Assembly (NCBI RefSeq): GCF_014302995.1
Contig: NZ_CP060295.1
Coordinates: forward strand, 620,001-684,000
Length of the DNA stretch: 64,000 nucleotides
DNA from: Variovorax sp. PAMC26660
GTDB lineage: Bacteria; Pseudomonadota; Gammaproteobacteria; Burkholderiales; Burkholderiaceae_C
Direction of reading: 5' to 3'
Of this stretch, positions 45,061 through 54,295 are shown in pieces. The notes below the pieces were generated by a model, which had not been told where the DNA came from, did not search any database, and worked only from the letters and a program-made list of their open reading frames with translations. Position numbers and translations under genes: made by a program. Every line of letters starts with the position of its first letter. Position 1 is the stretch's first letter.

Positions 45061-45705
45061 TTAGCTGTCCGCGCCGTGGGGCGGAAGCGGCGGCAATGCG
45101 CCGTCGTCGCCCCGCAGCCACGGCCGGTCGGCCCATGCGAGCATCTCGCGGTCGCCCCGGCTGTCGCCGTAGGCGTAGACCGTGGCGGGGCGCTCTTCAT
45201 CGCCCAGCCACTGCTTCAAACGCGCGACCTTCTGCGGGCCCCAGCAGTTTGGGGAAGCCAGGCGGCCGGTGAATCTGTCGTCGATGCATTCGAGTTCGGT
45301 TGCGAGCACCGCGTCGAAGCCCGCTTGCGCGGCCCACACGTTCAGGTAGAGCGATGGGGATGCGCTGACCAGCACCAGCCTGTGTGCGCGGCGCTTGTGC
45401 TCGCGAACTCTGTCGAGCATCTCGGGGCGGATCATCTCCAGCAGTTCGTGCGTCGCGAAATGCCGTGCAGCGTCTTCCAGTTCGCGCCGCTGCATGCCGC
45501 CGATGGTGGCGGAGAGGAACTGCGCCTTGGCAGTGCCTCGGTCGCAAATGCCCGCCCATGCGCCTGCCAGCCAGGGCGATGAACGCAACGCGCCGGTGGC
45601 GAATCGCCCTTGGCCGACCAGCCCGTGCACGAACGCGCGCAGGCTGTCGGAAGTGGAGATGGTGCCGTCGAAGTCGAAGGCGGCGAGGGTGGGGGTGTTG
45701 GGCAT
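45061..45705 (-). CDS. HAD-IB family phosphatase
   Basis: 214-aa cytosolic phosphatase-like protein. HAD motif I is FDFDGTIS near residue 10, motif II VLVSAS near 112 and motif III/IV YGDSRGDREML near 180. The subfamily IB cap and length match SerB-like and related small-molecule phosphatases. It is convergent with the indolepyruvate oxidoreductase gene, whose stop lies 1 bp away. The substrate is unknown; phosphoserine or lysophospholipid-type substrates are both seen in the family. Confidence 0.9.
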   Translation of the reverse strand: MPNTPTLAAFDFDGTISTSDSLRAFVHGLVGQGRFATGALRSSPWLAGAWAGICDRGTAKAQFLSATIGGMQRRELEDAARHFATHELLEMIRPEMLDRVREHKRRAHRLVLVSASPSLYLNVWAAQAGFDAVLATELECIDDRFTGRLASPNCWGPQKVARLKQWLGDEERPATVYAYGDSRGDREMLAWADRPWLRGDDGALPPLPPHGADS

Positions 45706-46115
45706 CCGGGGGGGTTGCCGGTGGGGCAGCGATGCGCGGGAGGAGTTGGAGTTTACCGGCGCCGATGTACTGCGCTGCAGACAAAGCCAAAGATTTCGGC
45801 CGCAGATTCAGTCGACGCGTTCTCGCCGTGACGTCTGAGGCAAGCAGCCGTTGCAGGCCTTGCCAAAGACGCAAATTGGCGGTGCGGTCATGTCGACGGG
45901 GCGCCCGTCGTAGGGCGCCTTGCCGTCGTACGGGCCTTCACTTCGTCCCGCGCTTCTGCTTCGCAGCGGGAGCAGACCGTCGTTGGCCGGCTCTAAACTC
46001 CCGGGTTCAGCGGCGGACGTTCAAGTCGGCCAGCCAATTCACCAATTGAACCATCGACCACGGCGATCCTTGCGCCCACGGAAGTCATCGTCACCCTCAC
46101 CTGAACCAATAGAAC
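45706..46115. other. Gene-free interval at the left edge of the lower-GC island
   Basis: 410 bp. It contains a perfect hairpin GGCGCCC-GTCGTA-GGGCGCC (45900-45919). A partial attC-like sequence (GGCTCTAAACTCCC, then GTTCAGCGG near 46000-46015) is not complete. No coding pattern was found. Confidence 0.45.
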
Positions 46116-46676
46116 ATGGCTCAACTTTCGAAACGCCTGATTTCGGCATGCCTCACATTCTCAGCACTTGCGTCCTTAGGCATCGATGCTGCCGCAGATA
46201 CAAGAAAGACGGCATTGGCGGTTGAACTTGCCGACCTCATTCAAGTGCGGCGAGTTGCCTCCGAATACATCACCCGATGTGGCGTGGAGGGGACGTATCT
46301 TGATCCCAAGCGAATTTTTGACGTAGAGCCCGGCTATTTCAGCGGCATTTCTCCGCAGTCGGCCTACTGGCCTGAAGTTGTAGCGCTGTACAGGCGCTAT
46401 CAATCAACAGTCTGTTCGGCGGTTACCGCCGACGAGTACGCAAGAGTGTTTGCAGAGCAATATGCGCAGAATTTGTCAGAGGGTGAGCTTGAAGCGACGG
46501 TTTCTTTCTTTTCCTCAGCCGCAGGTCGGCGCTATGTCTCAGTGTCGTCAGAAGCCAATTTCGCAGTGCTGACCTACATGAACAAGGCGATGAAAAGTGC
46601 CATGGAGAGAGCATTCAAGGAAGCACAGCAGGAGGTACAAGCCATTGTGCTCAGATACAGGAAAGACCCAAAGTGA
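46116..46676 (+). CDS. Secreted DUF2059-like protein, possible gene-cassette cargo
   Basis: 186 aa with a signal peptide (hydrophobic LISACLTFSALASLGI, cleavage near AAA). The helical C-terminal half contains NLSEGELEATVSFFSSAAGRRYV, which matches the DUF2059 pattern of periplasmic helical proteins of unknown role. Codon and base use are clearly less GC-rich than in the neighbours, which indicates transfer. An attC-like site lies 86 bp after the stop. It reads in the same direction as the next small gene. Confidence 0.7.
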   Translation: MAQLSKRLISACLTFSALASLGIDAAADTRKTALAVELADLIQVRRVASEYITRCGVEGTYLDPKRIFDVEPGYFSGISPQSAYWPEVVALYRRYQSTVCSAVTADEYARVFAEQYAQNLSEGELEATVSFFSSAAGRRYVSVSSEANFAVLTYMNKAMKSAMERAFKEAQQEVQAIVLRYRKDPK

Positions 46677-46761
46677 GCGACAGGGTTCGGCCAGGACTGG
46701 ACCATCGCCGAAGAAGAGGCTTTGACCGCGAGCCCGCATTTTCCTTAGCCTCCAGCGAGAG

Positions 46762-46818
46762 GCCCAACCCTGTGCTTCAGCGAACGGCTTCGCCGCACGC
46801 TGAGCTTGCACATTAGAC
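46762..46818 (+). other. attC-like integron recombination site 1
   Basis: GCCCAAC matches the R'' consensus RYYYAAC at 7 of 7; ATTAGAC at the far end matches GTTRRRY at 6 of 7. Between them TCAGCG pairs with CGCTGA, and inside that CGGC-TTC-GCCG forms a smaller stem, the architecture of an attC site. On the bottom strand the outer boxes pair at all seven positions if G-T pairs are allowed. Total 57 bp. Confidence 0.6.
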
Positions 46819-46842
46819 GTCAGCCAGAAGACAAAAACAGCC

Positions 46843-47205
46843 GTGACTCTAACTCCACCCATCGACTACAGACTTCGGCTCTTTCTTAGCTCGCCTCTTT
46901 CAGAGGGGGAACTCCTTGGTCAATTTTGCGAGCAGCTAGTGGGCGCCAAGCTGTTACGTGGGTTCATCGAGTACAGCGGAAACATCTTCGACTTAGAGCG
47001 AAATTGGATGTTTGACGACCCCCCTGAGTCCATTTTGAAATCCGCCGACCTATGCAAATACGAGTATGACGTGAGCGTCTTTCCCATCATTGAAGTCGGT
47101 CTGGAGCATCAGCGGCAGCTTTCCCGAGATATCCGGTCTGCGCTGGCTGCACTTCATCTTGAGCACAGGCTATTGCATCTTTGGGACGAACGCGAAGACG
47201 TCTAG
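46843..47205 (+). CDS. Hypothetical protein, 120 aa, possible gene-cassette cargo
   Basis: No family recognised. The protein is mixed alpha/beta in appearance (RLRLFLSSPLSEGELLG, then DVSVFPIIEVG and LAALHLEHRLLHLWDE), has no signal peptide and is lower in GC than the flanks. The start codon is GTG at 46843, 24 bp after attC-like site 1, which is the usual spacing in a cassette. Its TAG stop lies inside the R'' box of attC-like site 2, also usual for cassette genes. Confidence 0.5.
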   Translation: MTLTPPIDYRLRLFLSSPLSEGELLGQFCEQLVGAKLLRGFIEYSGNIFDLERNWMFDDPPESILKSADLCKYEYDVSVFPIIEVGLEHQRQLSRDIRSALAALHLEHRLLHLWDEREDV

Positions 47206-47276
47206 CCAGCCGCTTGAGTCGACTCGCGTCGGCAGGTCGCCGCTCGCGACTCGACTTCAACAATGAGCGTCTGCTA
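47200..47276 (+). other. attC-like integron recombination site 2
   Basis: R''-like GTCTAGC (6 of 7 to RYYYAAC) overlaps the stop of the 120-aa gene. An inner stem TTGAGTCGACTCGCG pairs with CGCGACTCGACTTCAA, with one mismatch and one extrahelical T, followed by a degenerate R' box near 47269. Equal 5-nt spacers separate the outer and inner boxes. The degenerate R' makes this weaker than site 1. Confidence 0.45.
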
Positions 47277-47570
47277 TCGATAGACGGGAACCTCCGCTTG
47301 GCGCCCGAATGCGACGGTCGGGCGCCTTGACTGAAGGACCGCAACCCATCTGAAGCAGCCATCCAGATCGACTTTGGGTTGAACGGCCCGCGACCAGCCT
47401 CGCCCCCTGTCCATTGCCTCCATCGCGACCTTCATTGGCCCGCTTCTGACTCTGCTGGCTTGGCACGGCAGGCACAGTGCCCCTCTTTGCCCTGCCACAT
47501 CCTCTGCCGACAGGGGCACCAGCGCGATCAAGGCAAAATTCCAGCCGCCGCGCCGGTCGGCCCCGCCCCC
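47206..47570. other. Right edge of lower-GC island and leader of the sensor kinase
   Basis: 365 bp. Holds attC-like site 2 and a perfect 9-bp hairpin GGCGCCCGA-N9-TCGGGCGCC (47300-47326). The rest is the probable promoter region of the kinase gene, without a recognisable operator. Confidence 0.5.
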
Positions 47571-49736
47571 ATGCCGCCCCTCACCCCCGAACCCACGATT
47601 CCCAGACCCCGCCCCGCCCAGCGCACCCTGTACGCTTGGGCAGCAGCCGTCCTGGCCGCCCTCCTGCTGATCGCCATCGCAGCCCAATGGACCGCAAGCC
47701 GCGAGGCGAGCTTCCAGGCCGACTCGATCCGCCGCGCGATGGAGGTGCACGTACTGGGCCTGCGCGATGCCGCCGGCAAGTACAGCTACCTGCCGCTCAC
47801 CGCAGGCATGCACCCCGATGTGCTGGCCGTGCTGGCCCATCCGCAGGACCCGGCCACCCGGCAGCGCGCCAACCGCTACATCGAGGAAGTGAATCGCCTG
47901 GCCGGCTCCGACGACCTGTACCTGAGCGACCTGCAGGGCCTCACGCTGGCGGCGAGCAACTGGGCAACCTCGCACAGCTTCGTCGGCCAGTCTTATGCCA
48001 ACCGGCCCTACTTCATCGACGCCCGCGCGGGCCGCAGCGGGCTGTTCTACGGCGTGGGCCAGACCACGGGCGAGCCGGGGCTGTTCATCTCGGCGCCGGT
48101 GCAGCCCGAGGGCGGCCCGGTGCTGGGCGTGGTGACGGTCAAGGTCAGCCTGCGCGAGCTGCAAGAGGCCTGGGGCTTCGCACGCGAGCCGATCCTGCTG
48201 ACCGACGCGCGCGGCATCGTGTTCCTGAGTTCGGTGCCGGCATGGCTGTACCGGGCCAACCGCTCGCTGGATGAGACGGACCTGAACTGGGTGCAGCGCC
48301 ATCAGCAGTACGGCCCGCGCACCAGCTTCCCGCTGTTGCCCTGGAAGGTGGCGCGCGACGAAGGGCAACCGGGCTACCTGGTACGCACCGACATCGGCGG
48401 CAAGCCGCGCCGCTTTCTCGCAGTCGACGAGCCGCTGCCCGACTTGGGCTGGACGCTGACGGTGATGGCCGACCATTCGGAGGTCACTCAGGCACGCGAG
48501 CGCACCTGGATGTTGGGCCTGTTGTGCGCCGGCGTGCTGCTGCTGGGCGGCCTGTACTGGCAGCTGCGTGAACGCCGCTTCGCCGAACAGCGCGATGCGC
48601 GGCGCGACCTCGAACTACGGGTGCGCGAACGCACGCACGCGCTGGACGAGGCCCATGCGTTCCGCAAGGCGATGGAAGATTCGCTGCTGGTGGGCATGCG
48701 CGCACGCGACCTGGAAGGCCGCATCATCTACGTCAACCCGGCCTTCTGCGAGATGACCGGCTACAGCGCCGACGAACTGCTCGGCAAGCTGCCGCCCTAC
48801 CCCTACTGGCGCCCCGAAGACACCGCGCAGCATTGGCGCGAGTACGAAACCATGATGAGCGGGCAGTCGGCGCTCTCGGGCTTCGAGTCGAGCGTGCGGC
48901 ACCGCGACGGGCATGAGGTGATCACCATGGTCTACACCGCACGGCTGATCGATGTCGAGGGCCGCCACAGCGGCTGGATGAGTTCGGTGGTGGACATCAC
49001 CGAGCAGAAGCGCGCCGAGCTGCGCCAGCGGCAGAACGACGAGCAGTTGCAGCACGCGCAGCGGCTGGCCAGCCTGGGCGAGATGGCTTCCACGCTGGCG
49101 CACGAGCTGAACCAGCCGCTGATGGCGCTGAGCAATTTCGCCAGCGCGGCCAAGGCCTTTGCGGAACAGGGCAACCAGTCGTTGCTGGTCAGCAGCCTGG
49201 ACGAAACCGTGGCACAGGCCCAGCGCAGCGCCGAGATCGTGCGGCGCATTCGCGGCTTCGTGCGCCAGCGGACCATGGGCGCTGAAGACTGCGCGGTGGC
49301 CGCGCTGGTGACGAACGCGCTGGCGCTGCTGCAGGGCGAGATGCGGCTGCGGCAAGTGCGCGCCGAGGTCCGCATTCCAACCTCACTGCCCGCCGTGCGC
49401 GGCGACCGCGTGCTGTTGGAGCAGGTGCTGCTGAACCTGCTGTCGAACAGCCTTCAGGCCATGCAGGCCACACCGCCGGAGCAGCGCGTGGTGGAGGTCG
49501 AGGCCGAGGTGCTTGGCGGCCGCATGCATATCCGCGTGGCCGACCACGGCCCGGGCATCGATGCCGCACTGGCCGAGCAGGTGTTCGCGCCCTTCTTCAC
49601 CACCAAGGCCGGCGGCCTGGGGTTGGGCCTGAACATCTGCCGCACCATCGTGGAGGCCCATCGCGGCCGCCTGTCCTTTGCCAACCGGGCCGAAGGCGGT
49701 ACGGTCTTCACCCTGGAACTGGAGATTGCATCGTGA
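47571..49736 (+). CDS. Sensor histidine kinase, DctS/DctB-like, with PAS domain
   Basis: 721-aa membrane kinase. Helix at about residues 20-42, a large periplasmic double-PAS-like (Cache) domain, a second helix near 310-330, a PAS domain (GRIIYVNPAFCEMTGYSADELLG) and a HisKA domain with the phospho-acceptor His in TLAHELNQPLMAL. The ATPase has NLLSNSLQAM, DHGPGID and GGLGLGLNI. The start at 47571 leaves a short Pro-rich N-terminus. It overlaps the response-regulator start (GTGA). C4-dicarboxylate or similar organic acid sensing is inferred from the family and the MHS carrier downstream. Confidence 0.9.
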   Translation: MPPLTPEPTIPRPRPAQRTLYAWAAAVLAALLLIAIAAQWTASREASFQADSIRRAMEVHVLGLRDAAGKYSYLPLTAGMHPDVLAVLAHPQDPATRQRANRYIEEVNRLAGSDDLYLSDLQGLTLAASNWATSHSFVGQSYANRPYFIDARAGRSGLFYGVGQTTGEPGLFISAPVQPEGGPVLGVVTVKVSLRELQEAWGFAREPILLTDARGIVFLSSVPAWLYRANRSLDETDLNWVQRHQQYGPRTSFPLLPWKVARDEGQPGYLVRTDIGGKPRRFLAVDEPLPDLGWTLTVMADHSEVTQARERTWMLGLLCAGVLLLGGLYWQLRERRFAEQRDARRDLELRVRERTHALDEAHAFRKAMEDSLLVGMRARDLEGRIIYVNPAFCEMTGYSADELLGKLPPYPYWRPEDTAQHWREYETMMSGQSALSGFESSVRHRDGHEVITMVYTARLIDVEGRHSGWMSSVVDITEQKRAELRQRQNDEQLQHAQRLASLGEMASTLAHELNQPLMALSNFASAAKAFAEQGNQSLLVSSLDETVAQAQRSAEIVRRIRGFVRQRTMGAEDCAVAALVTNALALLQGEMRLRQVRAEVRIPTSLPAVRGDRVLLEQVLLNLLSNSLQAMQATPPEQRVVEVEAEVLGGRMHIRVADHGPGIDAALAEQVFAPFFTTKAGGLGLGLNICRTIVEAHRGRLSFANRAEGGTVFTLELEIAS

Positions 49737-50347
49737 ATGCGCTTGCCAACAACCTGTGCGTGGTGGACGACGACGAAGCCGTGCGCCGCTCCCTCGGCCT
49801 GCTGCTGCTGTCGCGCGGCTACGCGGTGCAGACCTTTGCCTCGGGCGAAGACTTCCTGGCCGGCGCCGACCTGCAGCGCGCGGGCTGCGCCGTGCTGGAC
49901 CTGCGCATGAGCGGCATGAGCGGGCTACAGGTGTTCGATGCGCTGCGCGCGCAAGACAGTCCGCTGGTGGTGCTGTTTCTCTCGGGCCACGGCGACATTC
50001 CGATGGCGGTCGAGGCGGTGCAGAACGGCGCCTTCGGCTGGCTCGAAAAGCCCTGCAACGACGAACGCCTGCTCGACAGCATCGCCCGCGCATTGCAGCA
50101 GGCCGGCGACATCGCCGTGCGCCGGCAGGCCCGCCAGGCCGCGCAGACGCTGTGGGCCAAGCTCACGCCGCGCGAGATGCAGGTGGCCCGGCTGGTCGCC
50201 GAAGGCAAGCCCAACAAGCGCATCGCGCTCGAACTCGCGCCGCTGGAGTTGCGCACGGTCGAAACCCACCGCGCCCATGTGTTCGCCAAGCTGGGCCTGT
50301 CGAACAGCCACGAACTCGACCGCTTCCTGCGCGAACACGGGCTCTGA
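49733..50347 (+). CDS. Response regulator, FixJ/LuxR type (DctR-like)
   Basis: 204 aa. The receiver domain has the acidic pair in VVDDDE, the phospho-acceptor Asp in VLDLRMSGMSG, then the conserved Ser in FLSGHGD and Lys in EKPCND. The C-terminal LuxR helix-turn-helix has LTPREMQVARLVAEG and RTVETHRAHVF. GTG start codon overlapping the kinase stop. Together the pair resembles DctS/DctR of Rhodobacter; it lacks the sigma-54 domain of DctD. Confidence 0.93.
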   Translation: MNALANNLCVVDDDEAVRRSLGLLLLSRGYAVQTFASGEDFLAGADLQRAGCAVLDLRMSGMSGLQVFDALRAQDSPLVVLFLSGHGDIPMAVEAVQNGAFGWLEKPCNDERLLDSIARALQQAGDIAVRRQARQAAQTLWAKLTPREMQVARLVAEGKPNKRIALELAPLELRTVETHRAHVFAKLGLSNSHELDRFLREHGL

Positions 50348-50368
50348 GCGGCCCGACGGCCGTTCAGG

Positions 50369-50608
50369 TCAGGCCACGAAGAAGCGGTCCCTGCCGTCTT
50401 CCGTATCGAAGTAGGCCTTGTGCGTGCGGCGCACGGGTCGCCCGTCGGCCAGCCTGTAGCTGACCTGTTTGCAGACCGGCTGGTAGTGCTTGGTGATGCT
50501 GACGCGCTCGACGTAGGCGCGGCATTCGATCACCGTGTTCCGATGGTCGAAGGCGTCGATCACTTCGATGCGGTCCGTCTCGCGGATGACTTGCTCGTAG
50601 GTCGCCAT
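50369..50608 (-). CDS. Small hypothetical protein, 79 aa
   Basis: No family recognised. Contains two Cys (IECRAYV and PVCKQVSY) and alternating polar/hydrophobic strands consistent with a small beta-rich fold. The ATG at 50608 is preceded by AAGGAGA, so expression is likely. It is convergent with the response regulator gene, 21 bp away, and divergent from the MHS carrier. A longer reading frame on this strand (to 50723) is a shadow. Confidence 0.65.
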   Translation of the reverse strand: MATYEQVIRETDRIEVIDAFDHRNTVIECRAYVERVSITKHYQPVCKQVSYRLADGRPVRRTHKAYFDTEDGRDRFFVA

Positions 50609-50716
50609 GGTTTCTCCTTGCGCCAGTGGGAGAGAAAGCCGGGGAATGGCCCGATTGGGGGCTTCCCATGCCTACTACGCGCTGACCCGGCGGATGGATT
50701 CGCGGGTTTGCCATGA

Positions 50717-50750
50717 CGTACATCTAGGTACTTACCCTTGCGTACACCTA
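50717..50750. promoter_or_regulatory. Direct repeats upstream of the MHS carrier
   Basis: CGTACATCTA (50717-50726) and CGTACACCTA (50741-50750) start 24 bp apart; the first also forms GTAC-ATCTAG-GTAC. They lie 117-150 bp before the carrier start. They are candidates for the LuxR-type regulator encoded at 49733. Confidence 0.45.
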
Positions 50751-50866
50751 CGCAGCCGCGCGACCGGAGGCTACGGACGACGGCGCGGACACGGCGGGCC
50801 AGACTCGCTGGCACGGCTTCAGGCGGCCCCGCGGCGGGTCGCGGCCAGAGACAAGGACCATCCCCC

Positions 50867-52192
50867 ATGACCGCCATTGCCAACGCCGGTGCTGCCAGCC
50901 CGAGCGACTCCACCCCCTACACCTTCGAAGAAAAGCGCAAGCGCATCTTCGCGATCTTTGCCGCGTCGTCCGGCAACCTGGTGGAATGGTTCGACTTCTA
51001 TGTCTACGCGTTCTGCGCCGTCTATTTCGCGCCCGCGTTCTTTCCCAAGTCCGACCCCACGGCGCAGTTGCTGAACACGGCTGGCGTGTTCGCCGCCGGC
51101 TTCCTGATGCGCCCGATCGGCGGCTGGCTGTTCGGCCGGCTGGCCGACCGCAAGGGCCGCAAGACATCGATGGTGACCTCGGTGGTCATGATGTGCGTGG
51201 GCTCGCTCGTCATCGCCTGCCTGCCGACCTACGCACAGATCGGCGCCGCCGCGCCCGCGCTGCTGCTGGCCGCGCGCCTGCTACAGGGCCTGTCGGTCGG
51301 TGGCGAGTACGGCACCACCGCCACCTACATGAGCGAAGTGGCCATGCGCGGACAGCGCGGCTTCTTCTCGTCCTTCCAGTACGTGACCCTGATCGGCGGC
51401 CAACTGCTGGCCGTGGTCGTGGTGGTGGTGCTGCAGCAGTTCCTGGACGACGCCGAACTCAAGAGCTGGGGCTGGCGCATTCCCTTCGTGCTGGGTGCCG
51501 TGGCCGCCATCGTGGCGCTGTTGCTGCGCCGCACGCTGACCGAGACCGCCAGCACCAAGACCCGCGCCGCCAAGGGCGCAGGCAGCGTGACCGAACTGTT
51601 CAGGCACCACAAGCGCGCTTTCCTCGTGGTGCTGGGCTACACGGCCGGCGGCTCGCTGATCTTCTACACCTTCACCACCTACATGCAGAAGTACCTGGTG
51701 AACTCGGCCGGCATGTCGATCAAGACGGCCAGCAATGTCATGACCGCCTGCCTGTTCATCTACATGTGCATGCAGCCGCTGTTCGGCGCGCTGTCCGACC
51801 GCATCGGCCGGCGCAGCAACATGCTGCTGTTCGGCGCGCTGGGCGTGCTGATGACGGTGCCCGTGCTGACCAGCCTGCAAAGCGTGAGCAGCCCGTTGAT
51901 GGCCGGCGTGCTCATCACCCTGGCACTGGCGGTCGTGAGCTTCTACACCTCGATCAGCGGCATCGTGAAGGCCGAGATGTTCCCGCCCGAAGTGCGTGCA
52001 CTGGGCGTGGGGCTGTCGTATGCAGTGGGCAATGCGATCTTCGGCGGCAGCGCCGAGTACGTGGCACTGGGGCTGAAGTCGATCGGGCACGAGTCGTACT
52101 TTTATTGGTACGTGACGGCGATGATGGTGGTGGTGTTTTTGGTGAGCTTGCTGCTGCCGAAGCAGGCGACGTACCTGCACAACGACAAGTAA
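50867..52192 (+). CDS. MFS transporter, metabolite:H+ symporter (KgtP-like)
   Basis: 441-aa inner-membrane carrier of the MHS group. The N-terminus has [14 protein letters not shown], followed by [18 protein letters not shown], both diagnostic. About 12 helices are seen. The likely substrate is an organic acid such as 2-oxoglutarate or a dicarboxylate; the two-component pair upstream probably controls it. The start at 50867 was chosen because homology begins a few residues later; the longer ORF has no RBS advantage. Confidence 0.92.
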   Translation: MTAIANAGAASPSDSTPYTFEEKRKRIFAIFAASSGNLVEWFDFYVYAFCAVYFAPAFFPKSDPTAQLLNTAGVFAAGFLMRPIGGWLFGRLADRKGRKTSMVTSVVMMCVGSLVIACLPTYAQIGAAAPALLLAARLLQGLSVGGEYGTTATYMSEVAMRGQRGFFSSFQYVTLIGGQLLAVVVVVVLQQFLDDAELKSWGWRIPFVLGAVAAIVALLLRRTLTETASTKTRAAKGAGSVTELFRHHKRAFLVVLGYTAGGSLIFYTFTTYMQKYLVNSAGMSIKTASNVMTACLFIYMCMQPLFGALSDRIGRRSNMLLFGALGVLMTVPVLTSLQSVSSPLMAGVLITLALAVVSFYTSISGIVKAEMFPPEVRALGVGLSYAVGNAIFGGSAEYVALGLKSIGHESYFYWYVTAMMVVVFLVSLLLPKQATYLHNDK

Positions 52193-52210
52193 GGTGCCGG
52201 CAATGGCCAC

Positions 52211-54142
52211 TCACAGCGGTGGCCGCACGCGCAGCTCCGGCATCGGAATCGGATGGAACGCCGTCTGATTCCCCGGCGCATCCATCGCAAGTGAAAGTCG
52301 TTCGAGTTCCGCCACGAGCCTGCGCAAGGTATCGGCCTGCTGCTGGCTGAGCGGTTGCGCATAGCCAGGCGGCGCCGCCGCATCGGGCACGGCACTGTTG
52401 GCTGTCCACTGTGAAATCAGGTTCGCATAGCTGGTTGCGTGGGGACAGCCCGCGTCGAGCGCGATGGCCACGGATGGCGCGCGCTCCGCGAGCATCTTCA
52501 GCAAGGTACCGAGCCTGACGAAGCGTTGCTCGTCCCACCCCGGCGCCTGCGCCGGTGGTGTGTGCGTCGAGAAACGGGCAATCAGTTTTTCCGCAGCGAC
52601 CTCGCCACGCTGGACGACAGCGTGGATGTCCCCGGCCTTCATGTTCAGATTCAGGCCACCCTCAGAGGCATTCAGCCGAACACGCGCAATGCGGTCGCGC
52701 ACACCCGGCATGCGGGCCAAGCTGTTGTCGTTCCAGTTCTGCATGGTGCCGAGGATGGCGGAGACAAACCCGCCGAGCCTCTGCGCGGCATCGGCGGCGT
52801 CATCGAAGTGGTCCCAGCGTTCGCCGTAGCCCTCGCGATAGCTTGTGGGCAGGTAGACCTCGTCCTCCGGCTTGCTTCGCTCCTTGATGGCCGGTTCGAG
52901 ATTGATCCCGAACGTGGGCCATCGCGGGACCAGTCCGTCGAACAAATGCATCGGAAAGTTGGAGCTGATGCCGCCGTCTGAGAACCAGCATTTGCGGAAA
53001 TGCCGCTGGCCGGGCGGTGGGCTGTAGTCAATCGACCAAAGCGGCACGGCCGCAAACAGGAACGGAAAGCTCAGGCTCATCCGCGCGGCCAGGATGACCG
53101 GAAAATCCGCGGGCTCGGGAACCTCTGTCAAGCCCAGTCGCCTCGCCTCTTCCGTCGAGGGCTCGTGGTTGCCGCGCGCCGGGTTGGCAACGTAAGGCTT
53201 GCCCTTGCGCTTCATCCAGTCACTGACGTCTGCGGGCAGATACCGGTTCAGTTCGTCGGCATTGAAAAACAGCCGTTCGCGGTTCGGAAAGAGTTCGGCG
53301 TCGGCACTGACGTCGCTCTCGGCGAGCGGGAAGATGTAGGGCCGACCGTGTCCAAGATTGGTCGAAAACATCTGCAGATCGATGGATCTCGACGGCTTCT
53401 GGCTTGCCCGAAGCTGCGACCACACTTGCGGCGGATCCGCCGCGTTCCACAGCATCCCGAAGGTCAGCGGCTCCTTCGTTTCGATGCCGGCAGTTCGCTG
53501 AATCAGTTCATGGAGCCACGGCGTCAGCGCCGGGTTCTTTGGATCGGCGGTCAGCCCGGTGCACAACCCGTACCCGTTGGCCACGACGCGGCCGGTGAGG
53601 TCGCGATACAGGCAAAGCCCGACGCTTCCCACGAGCGCAACCAGCAGGAGCAACACGACGCCGATCCAGTCCAGCCCCCACCAACGCGCGACCACCGCGA
53701 CGACGAGGCTCGCGGCGGTCGCCAGCCAGTAGGCCTCCATCAGGCCCAAGGTGATCGCGGCAATCCGGCTCCACGCGCCTCCCCGATTGAGCGCTCGAAC
53801 CAGGACCGAGAAGAGCCGCCGCGTTCCAGGTTGTGGCTGGAACAGGCTGAGCAATTTGGTGCCACGGGTTCCAGGCACATCGGCCTGGAGTTCATCGGGC
53901 AGCCCTGACAGGATCTCGAAGCCGTCCCGGGTTCCTGTCTGGCGCCGGCGGTATTCCGCGGCGGCGGTGACCGCCGCTGCGATGGCCCCCGCGGAGGTTC
54001 CACCGATGCTTCGGAACCGGTACTCCCGGGCCAGGCGGGAGATGGCCTTGGGATAGACGACACCGCTGGTGATGCCCCCTTTCATCACAAGATCGCAGAA
54101 GCGGTCGACGGGAGGCTCGGGCCTGTCGGGGGAATCGCTCAT
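52211..54142 (-). CDS. Patatin-like phospholipase with internal membrane segments
   Basis: 643-aa protein. The patatin fold begins at residue 15 (FCDLVMKGGITSGVVYPKAI) with the oxyanion glycines. The nucleophile is in GGTSAGAIAA near residue 44 and the catalytic Asp in SDGGISSNFP. Two closely spaced hydrophobic segments (WLATAASLVVAVVARWW and VVLLLLVALVGSVGLCLY) near residues 135-175 suggest membrane anchoring. AAGGAG precedes the start at 54142. A lipase/esterase activity is expected; the substrate is not known. Confidence 0.88.
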   Translation of the reverse strand: MSDSPDRPEPPVDRFCDLVMKGGITSGVVYPKAISRLAREYRFRSIGGTSAGAIAAAVTAAAEYRRRQTGTRDGFEILSGLPDELQADVPGTRGTKLLSLFQPQPGTRRLFSVLVRALNRGGAWSRIAAITLGLMEAYWLATAASLVVAVVARWWGLDWIGVVLLLLVALVGSVGLCLYRDLTGRVVANGYGLCTGLTADPKNPALTPWLHELIQRTAGIETKEPLTFGMLWNAADPPQVWSQLRASQKPSRSIDLQMFSTNLGHGRPYIFPLAESDVSADAELFPNRERLFFNADELNRYLPADVSDWMKRKGKPYVANPARGNHEPSTEEARRLGLTEVPEPADFPVILAARMSLSFPFLFAAVPLWSIDYSPPPGQRHFRKCWFSDGGISSNFPMHLFDGLVPRWPTFGINLEPAIKERSKPEDEVYLPTSYREGYGERWDHFDDAADAAQRLGGFVSAILGTMQNWNDNSLARMPGVRDRIARVRLNASEGGLNLNMKAGDIHAVVQRGEVAAEKLIARFSTHTPPAQAPGWDEQRFVRLGTLLKMLAERAPSVAIALDAGCPHATSYANLISQWTANSAVPDAAAPPGYAQPLSQQQADTLRRLVAELERLSLAMDAPGNQTAFHPIPMPELRVRPPL

Positions 54143-54295
54143 CGGGATGCTCCTTCCGTTCTGCGGGGTGCGGATTGTGTTGCGCCCGACCCTTGCTGGC
54201 AATCCCTGGGAAAGGGGGTGACGAGCGCGCTCAACCCCATTTCCCCGAGGCTCGGGATAACCCTCTGCTTCTTCGGAAGTCTTCTTGCCTACATT

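Noticed and set aside
45997..46040. A third, upstream attC site
   Set aside because: GGCTCTAAAC and GTTCAGCGG look like the left half of a site, but no complementary right half follows.
49733..52192. Sigma-54 control of the MHS carrier, as for DctD targets
   Set aside because: The regulator is FixJ/LuxR type without a sigma-54 interaction domain, and no TGGCAC-N5-TTGC element was seen upstream of the carrier.
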